A stretch of DNA of 64,000 bases from Rhea pennata (Eukaryota; Chordata; Aves; Rheiformes; Rheidae). The translations under genes and the position numbers were made by a program. This document shows, in pieces, positions 23,301-35,300 of the stretch. Positions within the stretch are counted from its first letter, which is position 1, and every line of letters begins with the position of its first letter. Location: the NCBI RefSeq assembly GCF_028389875.1, contig NC_084669.1:9757501-9821500 (forward strand). Reading direction: 5' to 3'. The notes beneath the pieces are model-generated. The model searched no databases. It was not told where the DNA came from and saw only the letters and a program-made list of their open reading frames with translations.

Positions 23301-26300
23301 CAGGGCTTTAATTTCATTTGGATCTCTATATGCTGCCTTTATAAAAGTAAAAAAGAGTAGGAAAATGATGACCCAAGGCTAGATGTGGTGCTCAGTTGCA
23401 TTCACACAATCTTGATACTTAATAGACACTATGCAGGGAAACAGGAGAGTAGGATATTAAACACTTCTTTTTGGTAACAGTTCTTTCATCTAATGCTTGA
23501 TTGATATGTTTTGCTTAATATTTCTTGAGGATTTTAATCTTAATGGATGATCCCCCCCAAAGTGTTAGCTAAAGACCAAATTATTGTTTCAGAACTTTGT
23601 GCTAGATTTCTGCTGTAATATGCTGTTCCTTTACAGACATGCAGCTCCAGTAATAGTAAAAATCTTAGGTACAACCTGGCTATGTGGTTTGGAGCATAGA
23701 ATTTTGACCTAAAGAGTTTCACTAATCTTTTCTTCCATAGACTACTTTGCCAAGAATGGGAGGCAGAGAGGAAGTAGTTATGTAGTCTTTGTGTGGAATA
23801 GATTTGCAGGCTATGAGGCTCTTTCGCATGTGAGCAGGCTGGAAGTAGTGTTGGTGAAAAGAGGGAGAAGGAGGAAAAGATAATTTTTTTTGGCTGTCAG
23901 AACGTAACTGGTATTTTCTTGTGGAGTGATGAAATTTGGTGGATCAGACTTGCTTGCCATAATCGCTAGGTTTCGCCATTCATATTATATATAAATGTGC
24001 CTTCAGGATGAAACTGTTAGTTGGCACTGAAAACTGGACTGGTTTGCTGTAAGTAGAAGTCTAACGCACACACAAGTAAACATTATGACTAGAGTAAATT
24101 GTCTTAAGCTGCTTAAGATGCTGCTACCCTAAGAATTAGTTCTGTGCAGTCAGGTTGTTCCTTTGCCTCTCTTGTGTTGGCACTGAGGATTTTGCAACGA
24201 GCCAGACCGATGAACTAATTTGGCTGAAAACTAACACAGTGAAATCCTACATACCAGTTCCCTGATCAACCTTGCCACATGGCTGCTTGCCTGATGGTGT
24301 CAGTGCATGAGAGAGCGTAAGAATGGTCGCCTAGTATGGCGGGAGGTGTTTTTGGAAGTAGCCTGCATTTGGACTGGTTTAAGGTGGTGGTGAAACTGGA
24401 GTCAAAAGTAGCAGGCACTGAAGTGGATTTGTTATGGTGGGAAGTGCACGTCAAAACAACAGAAGCAGTGCATTACTCTCCATTTTTTGCTGTAATTCAT
24501 GTGGATTCTATATAACTTTGGACCGAGAGACTTTATGTGCCTTGTTTTTGACCATTTTGCATTCCTTCTGGGAGGGGTGTGTGCATATGTGTGTGTGCTT
24601 ATATGTGTGTGTGTGTGTGTACCAGCAAGCTATTAATAATAAGTCATTTTTTTTGTAGATAAAATATCGAGAAGAAGGTGAACGATTCAAATCAGTCTTT
24701 CAGTGGGATGTGAGGTCCAGAGACATTGAAGCTGCATGTCAAGCCCAACAGCTGGCCAGCCAGGTAAGACATATCCCTCAAGTCTCCAAGCCATAGCCTG
24801 CAGGAGAGCTGCTAGATTGTAGGTTACCAAGTATTGGCCTTGGGAGTTTTAGTCACAGCATTTCAGTCTTAAAAAAGCCATTGCTTTTCATTTGACTAAA
24901 CCTTTCAAGGCAATGTAACTTGATTATAGCTTAGGGTGCAAGAATTGTACAGATGCACTCTGTACAATTAGCAGTTTGGATTGCTGCATGTACAGCTGTA
25001 CTCAGTGTCTCCTTTCTGTTGACACTGAAGCTTCACCAGACGTGATCTGAATCCAAGAGGGAATCATTTGACCCTCACTCAGGAGGCTGATGTCTTGATC
25101 CTAACATACTGATGTTGGGTCTGGCCATCCATGCTCTGCTTCACACTCACACTCAAAAGATAGATAAACTGCAGGCCTTCTGTGGTACACCTGCACAGGG
25201 TAGATCTCACTCCCAGGGCGTGGTATGTGTTTCCTTTTTTCCTGTCTCATCAAGTGTCTATGTATTAAAACAAGAGTATGAATTGCTTGTTACTCAATTT
25301 TTGTTTTGTAGAATGCCTACTATGCTGCCTATGAGGAAGGAAAATCATTGTACTCAGGAGCCATCCCAGATCCACAGATGGTCAGGATGGCTCAGGCACA
25401 GAAGAATTTAAATGATGTAAGTGGGCTGGTGTTTAGAATAGCTTTATTCTTATGGGTTATCGTATTTTGAAGACTTTTTTGTGTACTAAAGCCAAACTTA
25501 AAATAATATGTTACCAAAAAAGAAACTGACATGTTTACTTCTATGAATATCAATAGTTAGCTATGTAAGTACTTAGTCATGTGACAATGCTATTACGTAT
25601 TTATGTAATTATGTATTTATGTAATTGAAATGGATTTCAAATACTGGTGAATGATAACTGAGGTGATCTTGATTACTGATCTGGTGTGCAGCGCTGTTTG
25701 CCTTAGTAGAGCAGAACTCATGATGGAGAACAGACCTTCATTTCTGTAGTGTAGACCTTTCATAGATTATCCTTCCTTGGCTGATGGAAATCACTTGTGA
25801 AGTATGACTATGGTGAATTAGTGACCCAGTCAACATAGGCAATTTACAGTGGATGATGGATATGAATGGAGAATATTTTCTATTGTATATAGAAAATATT
25901 TCCACCTAATAATCTTATAAATTTTATGCACCTTAATTTGTTTACTTTTAAAAAATGTGAAGTGACTCGTACCTTTAGGAAGCAGGCATTATAAGAGGAG
26001 TGACATCAAGCAACAGTGGGTTCTTCTGTAACAGCAAAACCAAAAATGTTAATTTTCCAGTTGCAGTATACAGAAGAATATGAACAACGCAGAGGCAAAG
26101 GCAGCTTTCCTGCTATGATCACTCCAGGTTATCAGGTTGCTAAGAGAGCCACTCAACTAAGCAGTAATGTAAGTCTCTTTTTTTTTTTGAAATGTATATT
26201 AGAATTCCTGAGGCTAGAGAATCCTGGTTTTATGCTGTTCACCTTAAATAGTGGGTTCTGTGATGGGCATTCTACAAAGTAAGAAAACCTTAACATGGTT

Positions 26301-29300
26301 TATTAGCAAACTACTTGATTTGGAAAGACAATCACATAGGATAAATGACAGTATGAACATACAAACATTTTGTGAAACATGTAGTAATTTTTGACAACCT
26401 AAGAGAAATCAGTGGACCACTCTAAAATGTTTATTTCATTGCTTTTATTTTCATTTTATGCCTTTATTAATCTATTTATTTACATTTTCTGATCTGTTTC
26501 TCTATTGTAAGAAATTAAACACCTGTAATATTAAACTGAATTTATATCCAAGCTACTTTAAATCGTGTATGCACAGAAAATTACTGCTTTATAAAAATAA
26601 GTCAAGTAAAAATAAACCCTGTACAAATAATTTTAAAGCATTCCATTGGTTTCTGCAAACACTGTTTGCATTGAATTGTCATTGTAGTATGTCTTAGTAC
26701 TTTGTGCTGTTAATGGCTATTCTCATAACATTTTTAATTAAATTATGGCTCACATAAATCAAGTATAATTTGAAACTTTGATTATTTGGGTCATTTCTGT
26801 CTCCTACTTGAATTTACTTTAAGGAAATTGGACCTTAAATGATGCCAGCAGCTTGACTATACAATTGGGATTGTCATGACTGCCGTTGCCCATTTTCTGT
26901 TGAAACCTTCTCACAGGAAGTAGATTTGGTAATTATTATTTGTAACATGTATTTTATATCTCTTTTCTCCTCCAGGTAGAATATAAGCGGGGACATGAAG
27001 AAAGAGTTTCAAAGTTTAACTCTGTTGTAGACACCCCAGATATCCTTCATTCAAAGGTCGGAGGACAGCTTTCAAGTGATGTAAGCATAATAGAAGGAAA
27101 CTGTTTTTTGACTCTGCAAGTGACTCTTAGGACATACCTAAGTTGCCTAAAAATATGAACACAAAGAAAAGCAAAAGTTAATATTTGAAATACAAACTCT
27201 TTAAGTGTATATTGCTGTGATACATTTTACCATTAAAAGTTTAATGCTTCCACATATACTGCTGGAAGTATATGTGGAAGCATTACTTCTGTTCAGTTCT
27301 AGGCTATTATAGAACTATCTGGCTGTCAGAACTGAAGACAGAGTAACAGTCTGGCCTGTAGCCAGCAGCTAGGCCCCATCAAGGTAAAGCATGAAGCTGC
27401 CTGACTCTAATTTAAATAAAGCAGGTATCTTGCAGACAACTTCAGTGTTTTCTTTAAGCAGTTGTGATCTATCCTATATCCTGAATGAGACATAGAGGTC
27501 TTGTGGAAGGCATGTGATCGTGTAATTAAAGACTATATTGTAAAACATATACACAAAGAAGGTAGATCCAGATTTCATGGTTCATCATTCTTCTGGCAGT
27601 TCCTAGCTATTGAATGCCCAACTTGACAACTATAATGTGTGATAATCAAGATAATATGTGTTGATAATAATGTGTTATAGTGAAGATAAGTCGGTGAGAT
27701 CTAGTTGCTCCTGAACTGTTTTTATTTCTTTTTCCAGTTGAAATACACAGAAGACTTTGAACAGCAGAGAGGAAGGGGCAGCTTTCCTGCTATGATCACT
27801 CCAGGTTATCAAATAGCCAAGAGAGCTAATGAGTTAGCCAGCGATGTAAGTGTCCAAAGCAAAGTCTCTTTTTTGAAAGAAAATAAAAAAATTGTTGCAC
27901 AGGTTTTGGATTAAATTTATGTTTGCTGGCAAAAATTCCATGATCATTGTGGAGTTACATTAGCAGTGCACTTCATCGAGAGATTTTTGAAGTGATTTTC
28001 TTGTTTCTGGGACAAAGTCGGGTTTTATGCACAAGGAAAAAATTGGGCATTTTATTTGAGAATCAAACACCATAGATTTTTCTGGGCAAAGGCTTTCCAT
28101 TTACTCAGCCTCTTGTTACATACTACCAAGAAGGAAGACCTTGAGGAGACAGCTGGTGGTCTTTGATTTATTTTTCTCCAACCTAATGTGAGTTAGAATT
28201 GCTGGAGAACAGCACAGAACTTACACAGAAGCCACAATATTCTTAGGTGACCTGATATCTGAGGAAGTTTGAGTTAGCAGAGCTCTACTTTGCCATGCCT
28301 TTCCATGCTCCCAGTGGATCCTTACAGTTCATTCTTCCTTTTCTTAATTAGTGCTGTTGCAGGACTGAGCTGTGTGTTAGTATTTTAGAGGAGCTTTCAT
28401 GAACCAAAGAAACTAGCTTCTTTAATATACATTTATATATTTGTATATATGTGTATGTGTATGTATATATGTGTATATATAAAAACACACACACATCTGA
28501 TATAGATGTATAAAATATTTATTTCTATTCCAGACTCACTTTACTCTCTTTACTGTGACAGGTTTTTGTTTCACTCTGTGTTATGCTGATCTTTATTGAC
28601 TTTCTTTTCTTCTCCAAACAGAACAAAATCATAATCTCCCTGTATTCTTTTAAAAGCATTGTCAAAGGACACCAGTATTGCTTCAAAATGTACAATTATT
28701 TCCATTTTGTCACTGGAGAGTGAAAGGAAAACTCTTCATTGGAGAAGATGAGATACTGTGCTAGCTTGATGGAAGCTAGCTTAAAACATTATTAAGAGTC
28801 ATCAAGGAAAATCAGAGGAGTTCTATAATTTTGAAGGCAAAAGCACCTGAAATTTTGAAGGCAAAAGCATCTGAGTCTAAAACATTTGAATGGGTTTTTT
28901 TTGCCTGTGAAAGACCCTTCATTTGTGCCAGCAAACACACATGGTGATTAAAGAGCAGCCTCAGTTTCTACGCATTGTGTTGTCTTCAGCAGAAGTAGTA
29001 TAAATATTGGTTTAAACTTGAAAGTTGATTGCCAAAATTCTGTTGTTCAATGGAGAGATCAGTGTCCTTCAGGATCAAGCCCATTTATTAATGAAATGCA
29101 GCTGATCCTCTGGCAGATAAGGGAGGAAAGAGTGTTCTGTGGTAACCATGACTTTACATTACCATCGGTTATATTTTTTTTAACCTGTTGGAGTATCAGG
29201 GATTAGCCACTGTTTGTCAGTGGGCAGTGGACAGTGAACACACAGAGCTAACAGTTTGGATTGAAATGACCCAATGTCCCATGTTCTTAGTGTACTATTA

Positions 29301-32300
29301 AAAAGTGCACCACTCTTTTTCTTCATATGTTGAAGTGGCATATTTGACTTCTGTAGTTTGGTGGCAAGGGGAATTTTGACAATCTTTTACTATCAACATG
29401 TTCATGTCATTTAGTGCTATTTAGTATGCAGCATGTGTATAACGGATTTAACTCATCAGGATGATATTTTTCCTTTTTTTTTTTTATTTATTTATTTTAT
29501 TTTTTTTTTCCCTGATAGGTGAAGTATCATCAAAGATATGAGAAAGAGATCAAGGGAAGAGCCAGCCATACAACTGGAACAGATGCTACTTCCACAAGAG
29601 AAAATGTAGATCAGTATGGCCAGGTATGCAGTTCCTGAGAGACATCCATGCTAATGATGATCATTACTATGGCCAGTTGCTTTGCAAAGGGCAGTGTGAC
29701 TTGTTTTCACTTTACTTTCCTGTGTGAGAAAGCAAGATCTCAAAGGAAAAGATAATGCGCAACAGCACAATACTATGAATATGTGATACGTCTGGCATTA
29801 GAACTTACAAGATAAGACTGCAGTGTCCATGCACTATCATTAAACAATCCTTATGGTAGGGTCACTCTGATGGGTAAGCTTTTATCTTAGTGAGTTTTAT
29901 GTGTGGAAATGTGTACAGTTTTGTTGTGATGGTGTTATGCATCATACTAAAATGTATTTACTGGTGGAGACCTTCCTCCAATAAATTAATTTGGAAGAAA
30001 ATATGAAAGGAATTTAAAATGATAGAAAGATGAGAGTTAAGCATCTTGTTCCTGCCAATATTTCTAGAAATCCTAGAAGCTTTGCAGCTCTAAATATGTA
30101 CTAGTGGCACTGAAATTCATAAAAAATCTGTTAGATTTCTGCTCTTCTACAGAAGTGGTATTTTAAGTCTGACAGGTTATATTTTTGCAGTTGCGTAACC
30201 AAATAAGCTTCCTATCTGTTTTGATCTATGACATCCTTTTTGCTTTTATTTCATTTTTCAGAGAATACAGTTACTTTTGTGGTATACCAAAAAGATCCAA
30301 AGTTCTGTTCCAATGAAGTTGTGCTGATTCCAGAATTCAGCTAAATGGAGTTTGAAAGGACAAATAGTATTCTTTTATAAACAAAAAAAAGTATGGTAGT
30401 TTAGAATACATAGCAAGCTTTCAGTTAGTTTCTATCTTTGAACTTCCGCACATTTATTAAAAATAAGGAAATAGAATGAGTTTGAAAAAGTTTTAATTAC
30501 ATTTTCAAGCATCAGAATGCTTATATCTATAGAATTAAAGATTTTTTTCTTTGAAAGTATCTTTGAAACTTCAGTCACAGACTTCAAATTTAGCTTGATT
30601 TTGGTCTTTATAAATTGGATTCTGATGTTTTTATTCACATAATGTACAGATACTGTAATTAATGGATCTTTCTGTAGGAAGTGTAACGTGGATAAATAGA
30701 TTAGAATTCTGTTTGTCAAGATCGTGAGCATACCTCATTCTGACATATATAACATGACCAATTTAAGGAATGTTGCTGTAAATTCCTATTTGGTAAACAC
30801 CTGTTTTGTTCATATTTAAAAATATTACGAGTGGCTAAAGTTAATTATATAGAACTTTAAAAATACTGTTTTGGAATTTGAGCAATATGAGCAATGATAT
30901 TAAAATGTATTTGAGGAAGATGAGAGAAGAAGAAAATGACAAGTTTAGTCTGAAGAATTCTGGCTCTTAAATGGCATTTGAAAGATTAACTCATCTTATT
31001 AGTCAGGGATATCTTTTATTTTCTGTACCTGATTCTGGCATAATTTAGACACAGTAACTTTAACTGATGTTATAGTGTTGAAAGATTACGGTATGACCCG
31101 TTTTATCATATGACATTGATGTTACACAACATGACCTACAATACCTAGTTTTGTATTGAGACATCCCAAGAGAGATATAAAAATCTATAGTTTTTACTAT
31201 GTATGCTATGTATGTATACTCTTATATTAATTCTTGGCACGCTCTACATTTTCTTTTCACTAAAACTGACTCTTTAATACAAAGGATTTATAAAATATAC
31301 AGAGAAAGATTACACTATACTGTACTTGCTTGCATACTTAACATATTCTCCCCAAATTTTGCCCTGAAAAGTTTAGGGATGACCATTGTTTACAATCATT
31401 CTTAAAAAAAAAAAAACAAAACAAACAAAAAAAAAAACCTTCTAATATTTCATTATTAAATTAGCAAAAGGCTTTTCAAATTGGCAAACATTTACTTATG
31501 AACTTGTTTATAGATAGATTTAAGAGGTTCTAGATTAATTCTAGAACATTTTTTTTTAAATCAAGAAAATGGAGTCGATCTACTTCCTAAGGAATTTACC
31601 ACTGTAATAACTAGGTATTTCTGCCTTGTTAATGAATACATCTTCAAAATACATCATTAAACAAGAAAAATATTATTTTCTGGACAGTTACAATGTGAGG
31701 ATTAACATGTTCAAAGGTCTTCTATCAAGTCACAGAGCTGTGACTGGTAGCTGACTGTAAGCTAAACTTACAAAGGTTAAGCAACTGTTCAGCTTTTGGC
31801 AAACATATATTGAGGTAGACAGGTGTAAGCAGGTGTAACCAATTCTTTGGCTATAGGAATCATGGTGAGATTAGGAGGATGTATATATCATTGTATACTT
31901 AATTGCTACCTCAACTTCTCTAGCAATGTAACACAAGTAACTTTAGAGACAGAGCTAATATAATAGGTGATTTTATTCTTATGATTGGTCATTATATTCT
32001 CTTTTTTCATTAAAAAAATGAAGTAATGAACTTTCCCTACTAACAAGGGTTTTGTGAAATTACTTATGGCCCACCTGCTCATGTGTGATGAGTAAACACT
32101 GAATTTTCTTCAGGATTATGTGGATGAATATGAAGAACGCAGAGGGAAAGGAAGCTTTCCTGCTATGATCACTCCAGCTTATCAAAATGCCAAGAAAGCA
32201 AATGAATTGGCAAGTGATGTAAGTATGAAACCTGAATCAGTACAATTTATAAACAATTAAAAACAGCAGTTTGTCAGAGCAATGCCTATGAGCAGAATAC

Positions 32301-35300
32301 TAAAATTACACTTGAGAAGTAAACAACAATGACATTTCCCTGCATTGCTGGGACCTGGATGACTTGAGGATTAGTAATATCCATTAATATAAGGGGACAC
32401 AGCTCCAGCTTGCATGAGGGAGGAGAGGGATGCAGCAACTAATGGGAATCCCTACTGTTAGGCTAACCCTCCTGGCAAATTTGCACCTGTATTATTAATG
32501 TAACCTTCAACTGCCTTAATCATCCTGAGGACTATTGTGTTATTCCCAGTAGTGAGCAAACGGAGGATAAATGAGCTGGATTGGTTTTGATATTTTGATG
32601 TATCCTGCCTTTAGCACAAAGCAAGTCATAGGGAGGAAAAGAAACCATAGAGTATGACATTGTCACTTCACAAGACTGAGCTTTATTTCTACTCTGGTGA
32701 TTTTTAGTTTTGGGTGGTGAGCTAAAGAATTGTCATACAGGAGTGGTGATGTGTGACTTGCATGCAGCTCACTGATCAAAGAGCCTCAGCCCTGCTAGAG
32801 GAGACCATTTCTAGTAGTGACAAAAATGAGCCAGTCTGCTGGTCAATACTCTTCTGTTGTTGCTGCAGTGAAGGGTTCCTGTAAGTGACAGCTTCTGTAG
32901 TATGGACATCAATAGCCCTTTGGGGCTATTTGAGCTGATGGCTTCAGTCTGTTTTCTAAAGAGCTAACAAATGGTTGAGTCTTTCAGTTTGTACCAGCCT
33001 GGACGAGATGCCAGCAGTTAACTAGACTGAAAAGGATCCACCATATTCTATTACTTAAATTTATGACTGAGAGAATATAAAAAGCTTGAGACCTCCTGTG
33101 ACTAATCGCTATTTTGATGACAAGTCCAATGATTCCCTGTTTAAATGTAAAATATTTAAACTTCTCAGTTAAAGATCCCAATTGTATAGGTTTTCAAAAT
33201 GCTAAAAGTCAGTTTTCAATATGTATTTGTAGTATTTGGAGTGAGGAGAAGGCTTGGTGCATGCCAGTAACATTAGCACACTAGAATACTTATCAAGCTG
33301 CTTAATTTCTTTAAAGTATGGGAAGCAGTGTGCAGACTTTGAAAATAAAAACAACTTAGCATTTCAACACATTTCAAATCATTTGATTTTTTTTTTTTAC
33401 ATCATGAATCTGATTTTTAAATATGTAGCAATATGAGGCAAAGAGCCAAAGCATCTTCTTGTGTGTAAGAAATATTGACATACCTATTTGTTGGAGAGAG
33501 TTTGGCAAAAGGCTGTTATAAGTATTATCTATCTTCACCTGTCCTAGCCCAATTTAAGTCTGTGACCAGATGTCTAAATTAAACTAACAAATTCTTCATC
33601 TCAATATGTGTTTATTTAGAAGGAAAAATATAACTGTCCTTAAAACTTTAAGAGTACAGAATAGCATTGCTTACTTAAGAGGCTGGTTCCTATGAAAGGA
33701 AAGTTCACAGAGAGCTTGGTCACTGTCTGTAATTCTCTGACTAGTAGGCTAAAATTAAAGTACTGAAAATTAACTTAAGTAATGGAAGAGCGCATAAGCT
33801 CCAGCCAGTCACTAGCCAAGAATCTCCTTGTTATCTGTTCAAGCTACAAGCAACAGTCAGTGTTGTTCAATCCATGTAAAAGAAAAATGATTAAAAAAAT
33901 GTTCAAGTGAAGTAGCTTGACAAGGGATGTGGGCCTGTGATTTTCTGTATGATTTATTTTAGGAAGTAACAACTTGCAATTTTTCAGCTAAGCAAGTTCT
34001 ATTTGCTTATGAAAGCAAGAATAGGAAAAGTCTTATCCTGACTCATAAAGCCAATATAAGTAGCAATGTTGAAAACATGTGTGTCTATTTTATAACTTTT
34101 TCTATTTTTTTTTAGATAAAATACAAGAAAGATCTTTCCAGGATGAAAGGTGCAGCTCACTTTCACTCCCTAACAGCCCAAGACAACTTAGTCCTTAAAC
34201 AAGCCCAGAGTGTTAACAAGCTTGTCAGTGAGGTAAGAGGTTAAACTGATCTAGGCACTGGGGTGAGAGTGACCCATACAAACATTTGTGCATAATGGGT
34301 AAGGGCTACAAATATACAGACCTGTCATTCTTACTGTCCAGTCACTATCAAAACTGATCTGCGCACAGCCTGGTAACCGGGGAGAAAGATGGAAGAACAA
34401 TTCTTCAGATACTGTTACCTGGCACTTCCAATGATCTGTATGGAAGTGTGGCAAATTACACCAGGAAAGTATTTTAATTCTGGCCTCATGGAGAAATCTA
34501 AGAAAGCTCTGTACTGTGCCTTAATGCACTGTGAGGTTATAAACATAAATGCATTAGGATGACTTGAGAATGTATCTTGAAATTTTTCAAAGAAAGTTCC
34601 AATGTTAATTAAAAATACCAATACCTCCAAAATTTGTGTAACTGTGCTAATGGGGGTTTCTTTTTTCTTCTGTTCTATAAAAGACTCTGGCTTACTGATA
34701 ATGCAGTCTTCCTCTACTTGGTGTAACAGAAGATTGCTAGGGAATTCTCAATAGATTCTGATTTGTTAATTTATTTATAGTGTCATATCAGCTATATAGC
34801 TATTAATAAATGTGAATTTCAGGAGCTTCTCCATGACAGTTTAAAAACTTGTGCTCTTGAGATATTCAAGTCTAAAATCATCAATAATGAAAAAACCCCA
34901 GAAGTGGAACTGGAAGGGGCCTCCTGGGCGAGTGATTCCTGGCTCCTGCTATTTCAGCACAGTATCATATAATCCTCTTCTCATTTCTAGGCTACATTTA
35001 TTCCTGTACATCTCATTAGCATTGTGGTTTGTGCAAACATTATCCTTTAGTTTAAAAAGTTCTTCTCTCCGCGTGGTGATTTTCCTTCTGAGAGATTTAT
35101 AAGCAGATGTCATTTTCTTCCCTCTGCCTTTATTTTCCCAGATTAAGCAAGCCAAATTCTTCTAATCTCCTCTCACAGTCCTTCACTGCAGCTGTTATGC
35201 CTGAGTGCATGTTCTTTAAACAGGAATGACTGTAAGAGTACATAGGTTCCTGATAAGGTCTTGCTGGAACATGGTGCATAGCATGCGCACTTCCTAGTCC

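Larger units (their letters stand above)
21510..24658 (+). other. NRAP: NRAP intron 3 (largest intron)
   Basis: Holds a 13-base G run at 21814-21826, a MIR-like remnant at about 23110-23340 and a (TG)n tract at 24584-24620 just before the next exon. I see no additional coding exon; the flanking exons join in frame and match mammalian NRAP without a gap. Confidence 0.75.
27846..29518 (+). other. NRAP: NRAP intron 8
   Basis: Contains a TA/TG/CA microsatellite at about 28424-28496 and a 24-bp tandem duplication (28827-28874). A long T-rich tract (about 29470-29510) precedes the exon 9 acceptor. No other gene is visible. Confidence 0.7.

Noticed and set aside
30432..30731. Minus-strand frame of 99 codons in NRAP intron 9
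   Set aside because: The protein is low-complexity (Ile/Lys/Leu/Asn-rich), as expected from AT-rich intron DNA.
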